Positions 15,924 through 25,345 of a stretch of DNA of 64,000 nucleotides are shown piece by piece. Source of the DNA: Photobacterium rosenbergii (GTDB taxonomy: Bacteria > Pseudomonadota > Gammaproteobacteria > Enterobacterales > Vibrionaceae); the NCBI RefSeq assembly GCF_003026455.1, contig NZ_PYMB01000002.1, positions 1 through 64,000 on the forward strand, read 5' to 3'. The notes under the pieces were generated by a model. It worked only from the letters and a program-made list of their open reading frames with translations, had not been told where the DNA came from and did no database searches. Numbering within the stretch: position 1 is the first letter of the stretch; every line of letters starts with the position of its first letter. Made by a program: the position numbers and the translations under genes.

Positions 15924-17267
15924 TCAATCCTTTGGCAACTCAATCACAAAGGCAGCGCCTTCAATCGATGCAGTTTTGACATGGATGGTCCCTTTATAGC
16001 TCATCACGATCTCATGGCAGACTGATAGGCCAATCCCTTGTCCAGGGTTCAGCTGATCCGCACGCACTCCGCGCTGGAAAATCGCTTCGCGCATTTCTTC
16101 AGGTACACCGGGTCCGTCATCTTCAATAATGATGATGTAACGGTCTGGTTTTTCCTGAACAATGACTCTCACCTCAGCAATACAGAAGCGGTAGGCATTT
16201 TCCAGCAGGTTACCCAGCAACTCCATCAAATCGCTGCGGTTGACCGGTAGCGTTAACTTGTCGTTAAAGAAGCAGCGTAAAGCGACATCCTTTTCGGTAT
16301 AGACCTTACTGAGCAAGCGGCTGAAACTGTCAGTCAACGGTTTTAACTCGGTTTTGTCCTTCTGCAGACCTTGCTGGCCTATCATGGCACGCTTTAGCTG
16401 GTATTGGACAAGTTCATCCATCTGGCTGATTTGCTCCATCACCCGCTGGTTCAGCTCGAAACGGGGGATCTCCTTGTCATCAAGCAAAGCATTGGTCGCC
16501 GCCAAGCGGGTTTTTAGGCTATGTGCCAAATCATCCATGGCATGGCGGTATCGGCCTTTTTGCGCATTACTGATCTCAATCAGGCGGTTGAGAGCCAAGG
16601 TCACATCCTGCAATTCCATCGGAAAATCGTCATCCAGCTTGTCACGCTTGGAATCTGTCATTTGATCCAGCTGCGATGCCATTTTACGCAGCGGCTGGAA
16701 GCTCCAGTGGAATGCGGCAATCAAGAAGGCAATCGCAATAAGCACAAACAGCCCGAGATAAAAAGTGGTGCGCTTGTGCAACTGGCCTAGGGAAGAGACA
16801 TAGGAGTCACCTGAACGAAGGACAACTAACTGGTAGATGTTGCCTCCCTCGCGCTCCTGACTCATGTTGTAGGCGATGTAACTGTCGCCCTGATGGGTCT
16901 CAACGAGAGTAGGAACTGGTATGTTATCGGGTAGCTCGCTGCAGATATCACCAATATTGGCTTCTTTCGCTTCTTCTGATAGCCAAATAGTGTGATCGGT
17001 TTTATCACAGACAACGGACATATAGTCAGTATCCGAAGGATCGACCGAATCTATCCATTTATCGACATCTTTGATCAGGCCCGCGCGGTTAAGCTGGGCA
17101 ACGACCATCGGCATCTGGGCAACCAGTTCAGACGAGTAGGCCGCCATGTAACTTTGGCTATACAGTTGGTTGATCACCCCGGCAAGGGCTGAGGTGATCA
17201 ATACAATAATCGCGACCGAAGTGACAAGGACCCGGCGACGAAGCCTTGGTTGAATAATCCTCTTCAT
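15924..17267 (-). CDS. phoQ: PhoQ-like sensor histidine kinase
   Basis: Inner-membrane sensor of a two-component pair. The 447-residue protein has an N-terminal membrane helix (VLVTSVAIIVLITSALAGV), a periplasmic domain to about 165 with two cysteines (VVCDK and DICSE), a second helix (FYLGLFVLIAIAFLIAAF), HAMP, the H-box DLAHSLKTRLAAT, N-box GNLLENAYRF and G-box DDGPGV...GQGIGLSVC. The H-box resembles E. coli PhoQ (HSLKTPLA), but the conserved proline is arginine. Its ATG overlaps the phoP stop by one base. The signal sensed here cannot be read from sequence. Confidence 0.85.
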   Translation of the reverse strand: MKRIIQPRLRRRVLVTSVAIIVLITSALAGVINQLYSQSYMAAYSSELVAQMPMVVAQLNRAGLIKDVDKWIDSVDPSDTDYMSVVCDKTDHTIWLSEEAKEANIGDICSELPDNIPVPTLVETHQGDSYIAYNMSQEREGGNIYQLVVLRSGDSYVSSLGQLHKRTTFYLGLFVLIAIAFLIAAFHWSFQPLRKMASQLDQMTDSKRDKLDDDFPMELQDVTLALNRLIEISNAQKGRYRHAMDDLAHSLKTRLAATNALLDDKEIPRFELNQRVMEQISQMDELVQYQLKRAMIGQQGLQKDKTELKPLTDSFSRLLSKVYTEKDVALRCFFNDKLTLPVNRSDLMELLGNLLENAYRFCIAEVRVIVQEKPDRYIIIIEDDGPGVPEEMREAIFQRGVRADQLNPGQGIGLSVCHEIVMSYKGTIHVKTASIEGAAFVIELPKD

Positions 17268-17941
17268 TACTGTGCTTGAAGTTCGAAAATATAACCTTGG
17301 CCACGGATAGTCGAAATTGGATTTTCCTGGCCGTTATTGGTGAACTTCTTACGCAGGCGGCTGATCATCACTTCAATAGTATTCGGATCACCTTCCTGAT
17401 CTTCATAAAGCACATCTAGCAGGCGCTGTTTTGATACTACCTGGCGGCTGTGGCGCATTAGGTATTCCAATAGGTCGTATTCAAATGCAGTCAGCTCAAG
17501 TAGGTTTTCTTGGATGAAAACTTGTTTAGCAAGGAGATCGACACGAATGTCACCGGCGGTCATTTCAGGCTTCACAAAGCCTGCGCTGCGGCGGACCAGT
17601 GCACTGAGTCGAGCGACCATTTCTTCTTTTTGGAAAGGTTTGACGAGATAGTCATCGGCACCGGCTTCAAGCCCGGTCACTTTATCTTGCCAGTTAGAGC
17701 GGGCAGTCAAAATAAGAATGGGTAAGCGTAGGCCTTTCTCACGCATATCTTTGATTAGGCTAATACCATCACGATCGGGCAGGCCGATATCAACGATAGC
17801 CACATCATTTGGGTAATCTTGAGCAAAAAATAAGCCTTCTTCAGCGGTTCCGGCACACTGAACTTGGTGACCCATCTCACTCAGCTGAGATTTCAAGTGG
17901 TGGCTTAGAATCGGGTCGTCTTCAACAATAAGGATACGCAT
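17267..17941 (-). CDS. phoP: PhoP-like response regulator (OmpR family)
   Basis: 224 residues. The receiver domain shows acidic pocket residues ED at the N-terminus (MRILIVEDD), phosphoacceptor Asp in VAIVDIGLPDRDG, Thr in LILTAR and Lys in YLVKPF. The C-terminal winged-helix domain has the typical ending STIRGQGYIFE. The segment LTARSNWQDKV...GADDYLVKPF closely follows E. coli PhoP. Start at MRILIV is preferred over an upstream in-frame ATG five codons earlier. It is the first gene of the phoP-phoQ operon, coupled to phoQ by a one-base overlap. Confidence 0.9.
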   Translation of the reverse strand: MRILIVEDDPILSHHLKSQLSEMGHQVQCAGTAEEGLFFAQDYPNDVAIVDIGLPDRDGISLIKDMREKGLRLPILILTARSNWQDKVTGLEAGADDYLVKPFQKEEMVARLSALVRRSAGFVKPEMTAGDIRVDLLAKQVFIQENLLELTAFEYDLLEYLMRHSRQVVSKQRLLDVLYEDQEGDPNTIEVMISRLRKKFTNNGQENPISTIRGQGYIFELQAQ

Positions 17942-18118
17942 AGTTTTGATTACCAATAGTTTTTCTATCTATTCAATCAATATACTGAATAGAGAGTGAA
18001 GTGGCGAATATTTCCTAGCAATTTGTGGTGCTAATCAGGGATATAGGATGAGTTTTTACTCTCTATAGCTTAGATTAAAAGGACTGAATCTGTGCTGACT
18101 CGACTGAAGCATGCTGAG

Positions 18119-18152
18119 CAAAAAAATGCCCCCTGCAGTTTCTGCAGAGGGC
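18119..18152 (-). terminator. intrinsic terminator downstream of the YbjL-type gene
   Basis: On the minus strand GCCCTCTGCAG-AAA-CTGCAGGGGGC (one G-T pair) is followed by ATTTTTTT. It is 28 bases past the transporter stop. Confidence 0.9.
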
Positions 18153-18179
18153 ACGTTGTTCGTGAAAGGGGGTCTGTTA

Positions 18180-19862
18180 TCAGCTTAAGATAACATAGAG
18201 GGTACCGGCTATCGTCAACAAGACGTTGGCGATGGCATAGGTGCCGGCGTAACCCAGAGCAGGAATGGTACTGCGGGCATGCTCATTGATCATATCCATC
18301 GCTGGCGCACAGGTACGTGCACCGATAATAGCACCGAACAATAAAGCACGGTTCATCTTGAGTATGTAGGCACCGAATAGGTAAGCTAGCACGACAGGGA
18401 TGACGCTTACCATCAAACTTGCCGAGAATACCGCTAAGCCAACTTGTGACAGGGAGTCGAACAGGTTCGAACCAGCACTCAGGCCGATACCCACCATAAA
18501 GACCATCAAGCCGAGATCTTTGGTCATGTTCAGCGCCCCTTGCGGTACATAGCCGAAGGTTGGGTGGTTGGCTCGTAGGAAGCCAAGCGTAATTCCCGCA
18601 ACCAATAGGCCGGCAGCACTACCAAGGCCAAACGCGATCTGGCCGAAGGTCATAGTGATGGTGCCCACAAGCAAACCAATGATGAAGAAGCAGCAGAATG
18701 CCAGCAAGTCGGCAATCTGGCTGTGTACCGAGATGAAACCAATGCGCTCGGCAAGTCCCATGACACGGCTTTTTTCACCACTGACCTGGAGAATATCCCC
18801 CTTACTCAGCAGGATATTGTGATCCATCGGCATTTCAATCTGCGCGCGGACAACGCGGTTGAGGAAACAACCATATTCCGACAGGTTTAGCTCGGACAAG
18901 CGTTTGCCCGCGATACTGTCATTCTTTACAACGATCTCTTCTTCAACGATACGCAAATCGAGTAGGTCACGGTCGAATACTTCTTTACCGTTACGGAAAC
19001 TCGGATCAAGGCGGGCATGGCTATCAGGGTAACCCACCAGTGCGATTTCATCGCCTTCCTGCAAAATCGCGTCACCATCTGGGTTAGCCAGAATACCGTT
19101 ACGGCGGATACGTTCTATATAGCAGCCTGTTTGGCGGTAGATCCCCAGCTCACGTAGGTTGCGTCCGTCAATCCAGTTGATGAGTTCAGGGCCAACCCGG
19201 TAAGCACGGATGATCGGCAGGTATACCTTACGCTGGGCGCTTTCACCGATACCGCGTTCACGGGCAATTTGCTGTGATGATTCTGCCAGGTTCTGCTTCT
19301 GTAATTTGGGCATCAGTTTTGCCAGTACAATGACACTGACCAAACCAATCAAGTAGGACATAGCGTAGCCAACACTGATGCTGTCTATGATCTGCTGGAT
19401 GCTGTCAGGATCGGAAATACTGGATAAGCCGCTTGCCAAGGCATCTTTAGCCCCTACCAGAACAGGAGTTGCCGTTAAAGAGCCGGCCATCAAACCGGTA
19501 CTTAAACCCAAACCAAGCCCCAAATAGTTGCTCATGGTCACCGTGATGAATATCGCAGATAGAATAACGACCAGCGCCAGCATCAAGTAATGTTTACCGT
19601 CACGGAAAAAGATACCAAAGAAGTTGGGACCCGCTTCGATTCCGACACAGAAGATAAACAGCATAAAGCCGATGTTCAGTGCCTCGGCGTCAAAGGTAAA
19701 ACCGGCGTTACCAAAAAGGAGGGCAGTAATCAGAACCCCGATAGAGTTCCCCAGTTGCATATTCGCAATGCGAATCTTTCCGGCCGAAAGGCCAACAGCA
19801 AGTACCACAAAGAGCAACAGAATATCATTCTGATGTAAGAGTGCGGCGACATCGATATTCAC
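18180..19862 (-). CDS. ybjL: AspT/YbjL-family putative transporter
   Basis: A 560-residue inner-membrane protein with the layout of the aspartate:alanine exchanger family: about five helices, two cytoplasmic TrkA_C (RCK_C) regulatory domains in the middle (about residues 205-290 and 295-375; e.g. [16 protein letters not shown]), then about five more helices. Both membrane halves show the family's G-rich repeats ([33 protein letters not shown]). E. coli YbjL is 561 residues and is also near grxA. The transported substrate is unknown; glutamate and other carboxylates have been proposed for relatives. Confidence 0.88.
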   Translation of the reverse strand: MNIDVAALLHQNDILLLFVVLAVGLSAGKIRIANMQLGNSIGVLITALLFGNAGFTFDAEALNIGFMLFIFCVGIEAGPNFFGIFFRDGKHYLMLALVVILSAIFITVTMSNYLGLGLGLSTGLMAGSLTATPVLVGAKDALASGLSSISDPDSIQQIIDSISVGYAMSYLIGLVSVIVLAKLMPKLQKQNLAESSQQIARERGIGESAQRKVYLPIIRAYRVGPELINWIDGRNLRELGIYRQTGCYIERIRRNGILANPDGDAILQEGDEIALVGYPDSHARLDPSFRNGKEVFDRDLLDLRIVEEEIVVKNDSIAGKRLSELNLSEYGCFLNRVVRAQIEMPMDHNILLSKGDILQVSGEKSRVMGLAERIGFISVHSQIADLLAFCCFFIIGLLVGTITMTFGQIAFGLGSAAGLLVAGITLGFLRANHPTFGYVPQGALNMTKDLGLMVFMVGIGLSAGSNLFDSLSQVGLAVFSASLMVSVIPVVLAYLFGAYILKMNRALLFGAIIGARTCAPAMDMINEHARSTIPALGYAGTYAIANVLLTIAGTLYVILS

Positions 19863-20002
19863 AACAGTTTTTTTCCGAGAAGAGTGACCAGCGACAAAGT
19901 GGTGAAATTCTAGCTGATTTTATGTTCTCGGCATACCGAAAATGATCACCATTAACAGAAAATTTTCGAATTAATTTGCTGGCAATTAAAGCAATAGATA
20001 AT

Positions 20003-20029
20003 AAAAAAGGCTGATATTTCAGCCTTTTT
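20003..20029 (-). terminator. intrinsic terminator of grxA
   Basis: AAAAAGGCTG-ATATT-TCAGCCTTTTT: stem with T-run on the minus strand, about 33 bases past the grxA stop. The A-run makes it usable in both directions. Confidence 0.85.
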
Positions 20030-20061
20030 AAGAAAATGTTACTAAACCTGTTGCCTAGTGC

Positions 20062-20325
20062 TTACTGGAACAGGCCTAGATTTTCTTTTGCGTATGCTTC
20101 GAAGTCGGTGTAACCGCCAACGTGCTCTTGATCAACGAAGATCTGTGGCACAGTTTCAACTGGCTTGCCTACTGTTTTTTCTAGATCAGCTTTGCTGATG
20201 CCTTCCGCGTGGATATCTACATAGCGGTAGTTAAAATCTTCGCGTTCTTCTTTTAGTTTGTCAGCAAGATCCTTTGCGCGGACACAGAATGGGCAACCCG
20301 GACGGCCAAAAATAACAACGAACAT
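20062..20325 (-). CDS. grxA: glutaredoxin 1
   Basis: Small thiol-disulfide oxidoreductase that reduces ribonucleotide reductase and protein disulfides with glutathione. The 87-residue protein starts MFVVIFGRPGCPFC with the CPFC active site, and has TVPQIFVDQEHVGGYTDFE containing the cis-proline and glutathione-binding loop. GrxA-specific spacing and length match E. coli (85 residues), though the active site is CPFC and not CPYC. Start fixed by AAGGAG five bases upstream; the longer in-frame extension is not supported. Proximity to ybjL is shared with E. coli. Confidence 0.93.
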   Translation of the reverse strand: MFVVIFGRPGCPFCVRAKDLADKLKEEREDFNYRYVDIHAEGISKADLEKTVGKPVETVPQIFVDQEHVGGYTDFEAYAKENLGLFQ

Positions 20326-20494
20326 AACGACTCTCCTTAAATTTAATAGAGTTACTATATCGTGACTGGCGGTGATGAGAAAGAGGGATTTATCTCTTGC
20401 AGCGATAGACAAAACCGATTGAAGGGAAATGACGCAAAATAACAGGTATCAGGGTGACACTTTAAGCAAGGAAATGAAGTGTGACACCTCGCAG

Positions 20495-20511
20495 AGTATC
20501 GCGACGATACT
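20495..20511. promoter_or_regulatory. perfect 17-bp palindrome between grxA and the alcohol dehydrogenase gene
   Basis: AGTATCG-CGA-CGATACT is a perfect inverted repeat with 7-bp arms, 98 bases upstream of the dehydrogenase start in a divergent intergenic region. This arrangement fits an operator for a dimeric repressor. The regulator is not recognisable. Confidence 0.5.
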
Positions 20512-20608
20512 GATATTCAATGGAAAAAAATTGCTCAGAATCAAAAACAGGAATGAGTAACGGGGCACACTCGATAATAATTAATCAAAAATACGGAATG
20601 GAGTGCCT

Positions 20609-21808
20609 ATGTTTCAGTTTATGACGGCCACTCGAATTATTTTCGGGGAAGGCGCACTGAATAACTCGCTGTCAACACTCAATCAGTTTGGCTATAGCGT
20701 ATTGTTGGTAACGGGGCGAGACAGTGCCCGGGCCGAACCATTAATCAGCTATTTCAAGCAACAAGGAATGCGCTATCAGCAAGTGGCTGTTCACGGTGAG
20801 CCATTGATAGCCATGGTGGAAGAGATGGCTGCTATGGGACGGAAATTTCGACCGGATATGGTGCTGGCCATTGGGGGCGGCAGTGTACTTGATACAGGCA
20901 AGGCTTTGGCTGCGCTGATCCCTAACCAAGGCAGTGTGTACGATTATGTTGAAGTTGTGGGGCGTAATGTTCCCCTGCAAGCCAAACCCATTCCGTTTAT
21001 CGCAGTACCTACGACAGCGGGAACGGGGGCTGAAGTCAGTAAAAGTGCGGTTCTTCGTTCGGCGCAGGAAAATGTCAAAGTGGGCCTCCGAAGCCCAGAT
21101 ATGCTGCCTGATTTAGCGATTGTTGATCCGACTCTCACCTATGGCATGGATCCGATAATGTCAGGTTGTTGTGGGATGGATGCCTTTACCCACTTGATGG
21201 AATCCTATGTTTGTGGCGAACCCAACCCGTTAACCGATATGGTGTGTGAGGAAGGCCTGAGGCGCCTGTCTGGAGCAATTCTCGCAGCCTGTGAGGATGA
21301 TGATCCTAGGGCCCGATCTGATATGGCTTTTGCCGCCATGCTCGGAGGTATGGCGTTGGCCAATGCCAAATTGGGGGCTGCCCATGGTCTGGCCTCATCA
21401 CTTGGCGGTAGGCTTCATGCACCCCATGGCTTGATCACGGCCCAGTTAGCCCCTTACGTCATGCAGGAAAATGTCCTGGCTGCACGTGAAGCGGGGAGGG
21501 CGGACGTGCTCAATAGATACCGTCAGCTAGCATGTATTTTGACCGGTCGAATGAATGCCGAAATTGTCGATGGCATAGATTGGACTAAACGGACGTTGAA
21601 GCGACTGAATTTGCCTTCTGTTACTGAGTATGGATTTTGTGATGTGTTGTTTGACGAAGTGGCGGAAGATGCATTGCTATCAAATTCAATCAAAGGTAAT
21701 CCGTTGCCCCTGAATAAAGACCGCCTGATGAGTATCCTTAACCAAATTTGCCAATGCAAAGTTAAAGATTCAAGATCACAAGACGATCTTTACAGTCAGG
21801 AAAATTAG
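20609..21808 (+). CDS. iron-containing alcohol dehydrogenase
   Basis: NAD(P)-dependent group III alcohol dehydrogenase, 399 residues. The nucleotide-binding loop reads AIGGGSVLDTGKALA near residue 93 and the PTTAGTGAE segment near 137. Iron-ligand positions are visible in GMDAFTHLMESYV (Asp/His) and GAAHGLASSLGGRLHAPHG (two His). Start at the ATG of 20609 with GGAG six bases before it; the GTG two codons upstream overlaps the ribosome site. The physiological substrate is unknown; relatives act on short-chain alcohols, diols or aldehydes. Divergent from grxA, with an operator-like palindrome between. Confidence 0.88.
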   Translation: MFQFMTATRIIFGEGALNNSLSTLNQFGYSVLLVTGRDSARAEPLISYFKQQGMRYQQVAVHGEPLIAMVEEMAAMGRKFRPDMVLAIGGGSVLDTGKALAALIPNQGSVYDYVEVVGRNVPLQAKPIPFIAVPTTAGTGAEVSKSAVLRSAQENVKVGLRSPDMLPDLAIVDPTLTYGMDPIMSGCCGMDAFTHLMESYVCGEPNPLTDMVCEEGLRRLSGAILAACEDDDPRARSDMAFAAMLGGMALANAKLGAAHGLASSLGGRLHAPHGLITAQLAPYVMQENVLAAREAGRADVLNRYRQLACILTGRMNAEIVDGIDWTKRTLKRLNLPSVTEYGFCDVLFDEVAEDALLSNSIKGNPLPLNKDRLMSILNQICQCKVKDSRSQDDLYSQEN

Positions 21809-21914
21809 TATTCGATCCCGGTTATTCCTTGTAACCATATAACAGTGGGGTGAAATAGGGGGGCTATGCTAGAGTGAATGACTCACCGTGAGGCTCACTG
21901 TTATAGGGATATGT

Positions 21915-22637
21915 ATGAACCAGACGATCGAAACTATTTTACAGCACCGTTCTATCCGAAAATTTACGGACCAACCGATTGGCGATAGTCAGCGTCATAC
22001 CATTTTAGATTGCGCAATAGCAGCATCTTCCTCGAGCTTCATTCAGTGTGTCAGCATCATTCGAGTTACCGATCCTGATATGAGAGTGCTGCTGGCTGAA
22101 TATGCTGGTGGTCAGGAATATGTGGCCAGCGCTGCTGAGTTCTTTGTTTTCTGCGCCGATTACAACCGCCACCAACAAATCTACCCGGAAGCTAAACTGG
22201 GCTTTACCGAACAAACCCTTATTGGTGCGGTAGATGCCGCACTTATGGCACAAAATGGATTGCTTGCCGCTGAGTCCCTTGGGTTGGGGGGGGTGTACAT
22301 TGGTGGGTTGAGAAATAATCCAGACAAAGTTGCGACATTACTGTCTTTGCCTCAGCATGTGTTACCGCTCTTTGGTCTTTGCCTAGGCCACCCAGCACAG
22401 TCTCCAGAGGTGAAGCCACGGCTACCACGTTCTATTGTGGTGCATGAAAACAGTTATTCCTCGTTGGATATGGATAAGCTTGCCAGTTACGACCAACACG
22501 TAAGGCTATATTACCAAAGCCGTACCGGTGGAAATAAAGATATGTCCTGGAGTGAACAAATCTCAGGCACGCTAAATAAAGAAGCTCGTCCGTTTATGAA
22601 GCAGTTTATTGAAGGAAGGGGATTTAGCCTGAAATAA
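21915..22637 (+). CDS. nfsA: NfsA-type oxygen-insensitive NADPH nitroreductase
   Basis: FMN flavoprotein of about 240 residues. It shows the NfsA/Frp group pattern: N-terminal HRSIRKFTDQPI (FMN phosphate-binding Arg residues), SSSSFIQCVSIIRV, the GAVDAALMAQNGLLAAESLGLGG helix, and C-terminal QISGTLNKEARPFMKQFIEGRGF. The start at MNQTIE is chosen because the family begins just before TI..IL.HRSIR. Relatives reduce nitroaromatics, quinones or flavins. It follows the alcohol dehydrogenase by 106 bases on the same strand and may or may not share its transcript. Confidence 0.88.
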   Translation: MNQTIETILQHRSIRKFTDQPIGDSQRHTILDCAIAASSSSFIQCVSIIRVTDPDMRVLLAEYAGGQEYVASAAEFFVFCADYNRHQQIYPEAKLGFTEQTLIGAVDAALMAQNGLLAAESLGLGGVYIGGLRNNPDKVATLLSLPQHVLPLFGLCLGHPAQSPEVKPRLPRSIVVHENSYSSLDMDKLASYDQHVRLYYQSRTGGNKDMSWSEQISGTLNKEARPFMKQFIEGRGFSLK

Positions 22638-22873
22638 AATGCGACGACATGATAGTTTTCACTTAACGTTATTTGGTAGATAAACGTTTTTGCCTAAATT
22701 GATGGGAAAAAACGCGAAAAAGTTGACCTTATGTCAAATTTCAATCAAAACCTGCCGAAAGTCATTGATGAACTTTTTATAAAACATTGAGTCAGATAGA
22801 ATAGTATCGATAGAAAAGACAATAATAACCAGCCTGGCACATTCAGGCTGGAAAAGAACCGGAACACGAATCT

Positions 22874-24196
22874 ATGAAGTATGTTGGGAAAGTAGCCAGC
22901 ATGGTGTTGCTTGCTGCTTTGCTCGCTGGCTGCTCCAGCACGCCAGACAATGACAGCAGTTTACCATCGGAAGTAAATGTAGAAGGCGTACTTCAGTCTG
23001 CCACTAAAGTGCATCGTCACTGGCGCAATACTCTTGTCGACGCAGAAGATTTGAAGCTATATGCGCCGGAAAGATATGCCACCATGATGGAAAGTTGGCA
23101 ACGAGCCGATAATCTGTTCAAAGATATCCAGTCTTCTCCTGAACTTGCCAACCAGAGCTATTCGTTATTTTCGTCAGTGACCTACCTGGATCGCTTTTAT
23201 GGTGATATTGAGGTGGTAGAAAATAACCATACTGAATTAGCCGCTCTAAAGAAGATAGCCAACAAGGTACTTGAGCCTGCAATGGTCCAACTGGCTTATC
23301 TTAATTCAATTGATGCCAATGCCCATTACCGCAGTGAGTTTGTTAGGCTTAATCGGTTTTACGGCAACCTTTTTGCGTTTGTCGCTCGCGGCGACCTAAA
23401 CCGTGCCCGAGAAGAACAGACTGAATTTCTCTCCCGAGCGAAGAGCCTGGAAGTCAGGGTCATCAAACGTATTTATATTACCCCACAAGAAGAAGCCTTA
23501 CGCCAGTTGCGCCGCGAGGATGTGCGTTACTACGCACCGCTCAGTTACGCGAAGGTAGAAGAGGAAATCAAAGCGGGTAAAGATCTAATCGATAAAGATC
23601 CGCGTGCCTTTGATGCCATTAATCAAGTTGTCTCAGCCATTGAATTTGAGCTTGCCCATGCGGCCCACATTGCTGAGGAAGTCAAATACCTTCGTGATCG
23701 TAACCGTGATGAATATGAAAGCTATATTCTTGTCATGGAAGGGAAGCTGCTGGGTATCTCGAAAGCGCTGAATGATTCGGATCTACGTGACCGCCCGCTC
23801 GCTGAGCAAGCCAAACGTCTAAGTGTGCAAGCTGCTGAGACGCGTGAGCAGTATGAAATAGCCAGCCGTAATCAACAGCCTAACCAGCAACAGACCCAGC
23901 TAGAAACCTTAAAAGGGTTGATTCAGGCTCAAAACCAACAGATTGCGATACTTCAAGCTCAGTTATCAGCGGTCGCTCCACCGGTTCCATCCCCAGCGAA
24001 GATTTCAGCACAAGATAACTCTGACTTGGCAGAGTCACGACAGACTGATGAAAGCGAACTAGTGACTCACGGCAAGGTTGCTGCTGGTAACCCTGCTGGT
24101 GCAGAGGAACAAGCGTCTGAAATTGAGGGGTTAGAAAACAATAATAGTGCTGTCGCCACGAGTAGCAATATAGAGGGTGATGAGCTGGAGATTTAA
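22874..24196 (+). CDS. uncharacterised lipoprotein with coiled-coil C-terminus
   Basis: 440 residues. The signal peptide ends in a clear lipobox LLAGC with the lipidated Cys at residue 20 followed by SSTPDND, so it probably goes to the outer membrane (no Asp at +2). The body is helical and charged. Residues about 335-370 are Gln-rich and coiled-coil-like (NQQPNQQQTQLETLK and QAQNQQIAILQAQL), followed by a low-complexity acidic tail. I do not recognise the family. It is a single gene with its own terminator, flanked by nfsA and satP. Confidence 0.7.
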   Translation: MKYVGKVASMVLLAALLAGCSSTPDNDSSLPSEVNVEGVLQSATKVHRHWRNTLVDAEDLKLYAPERYATMMESWQRADNLFKDIQSSPELANQSYSLFSSVTYLDRFYGDIEVVENNHTELAALKKIANKVLEPAMVQLAYLNSIDANAHYRSEFVRLNRFYGNLFAFVARGDLNRAREEQTEFLSRAKSLEVRVIKRIYITPQEEALRQLRREDVRYYAPLSYAKVEEEIKAGKDLIDKDPRAFDAINQVVSAIEFELAHAAHIAEEVKYLRDRNRDEYESYILVMEGKLLGISKALNDSDLRDRPLAEQAKRLSVQAAETREQYEIASRNQQPNQQQTQLETLKGLIQAQNQQIAILQAQLSAVAPPVPSPAKISAQDNSDLAESRQTDESELVTHGKVAAGNPAGAEEQASEIEGLENNNSAVATSSNIEGDELEI

Positions 24197-24234
24197 TACT
24201 GTCTTCGTATCATGAGTAATTATTGAGCAGTTAT

Positions 24235-24263
24235 AAAAAAGCAGCAGTGATGCTGCTTTTTTT
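24235..24263 (+). terminator. intrinsic terminator of the lipoprotein gene
   Basis: AAAAAAGCAGCA-GTGA-TGCTGCTTTTTTT: stem with a long T-run 38 bases past the stop. Confidence 0.92.
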
Positions 24264-24632
24264 GTGCCTGTAATCTTATGAATTGAGGTAACCGGTGGTT
24301 GTGAGTGAGAAAAATCTGGTTTATGACAGATTATGACAAGCAGGTGGTTTTGATTTGATTTTAATTTGCTGATTTTTAATAATTTTCCTCTTTTGGGTGA
24401 AAAATTCAAATGCCTGTCAATTACATTTACTAACACTTAGTTGTATTTGAATATTAAAAATGACTTTACATAAAAGTAGAAAATTCCAATTTTTTTTGAG
24501 TTTGGTTAAGTTTCGCACGGGTTTTGGCTTGATTTGCCTGTCAGCGTCCTTTAGAATTCGCCGCGCATTGATTGATGCACCCAAATTTTAATCTTTATCA
24601 TTTTTGTTGAATTACTCCTATTTGAGGAAAAC
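24264..24632. other. satP upstream region
   Basis: 369 AT-rich bases without a credible ORF. No clear full CRP palindrome or sigma-54 box was seen. The length suggests a regulated promoter or a long 5' leader for satP. Confidence 0.4.
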
Positions 24633-25220
24633 ATGTCTACGAAACTAGCTAACCCAGCACCACTAGGTCTTATGGGCTTTGGTATGACTACCATCCTTCT
24701 GAACATCCACAATGCGGGCTTTTTCCCTATTGATTCGATGATCCTAGCTATGGGTATTTTTTACGGTGGCTTGAGCCAAGTTATCGTAGGCATGATGTGC
24801 TTCAAGCGTGGTGACACGTTCGGTACTACTGCATTTACTTCTTACGGTCTATTCTGGCTGACACTGGTTGGCCTAATCGTAATGCCTTACATGGGTCTAC
24901 CTGCTAGCCCTGCAAGTTTCATGGGTTGGTACCTACTGCTATGGGGTATCTTCACTGGCTTCATGTTCATTGGTTCACTGTGCTACCCACGTGCTAAGCA
25001 GTTCGTTTTCGGTTCACTGACTGTACTGTTCTTCCTACTGGCTGCGCGTGATTTCACTGGCAGCACCCTGATCGGTACTATCGCTGGTTTCGAAGGGATC
25101 ATCTGTGGTGCAAGTGCTATCTACTTCGCAATGGCACAAGTACTGAACAACGAGTACGGTCGCACTATCTTGCCTGTAGGCGAGCTAAAGAAAGACAAAG
25201 CGCTAAAAGCCGCTGCTTAA
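24633..25220 (+). CDS. satP: acetate/succinate permease of the GPR1/FUN34/YaaH family
   Basis: A 195-residue inner-membrane protein with six predicted helices. It starts near the family signature NPAPLGLMGFGMTT (residues 7-20) and includes the conserved FYGGLSQVIVG segment and a late FEGIICGASAIYFA helix. These identify the SatP acetate-succinate:proton symporter family. A GAGGAAA ribosome site precedes the ATG. Codon choice is visibly biased towards codons such as CTA, GGT and GCT, suggesting high expression. Confidence 0.93.
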   Translation: MSTKLANPAPLGLMGFGMTTILLNIHNAGFFPIDSMILAMGIFYGGLSQVIVGMMCFKRGDTFGTTAFTSYGLFWLTLVGLIVMPYMGLPASPASFMGWYLLLWGIFTGFMFIGSLCYPRAKQFVFGSLTVLFFLLAARDFTGSTLIGTIAGFEGIICGASAIYFAMAQVLNNEYGRTILPVGELKKDKALKAAA

Positions 25221-25243
25221 TTAACGCGTATCGCTGATTGTTA

Positions 25244-25270
25244 GAACCCGCCTTTATGGCGGGTTTTTTT
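25244..25270 (+). terminator. intrinsic terminator of satP
   Basis: AACCCGCC-TTTAT-GGCGGGTTTTTTT, 24 bases past the satP stop. Confidence 0.92.
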
Positions 25271-25345
25271 ATTCTTGTTCAGCCAGTTCACGGGAATGGG
25301 TATAAGCTTATTGCATTGCGTGTAGCTGATGATAAGGATAAGAAA

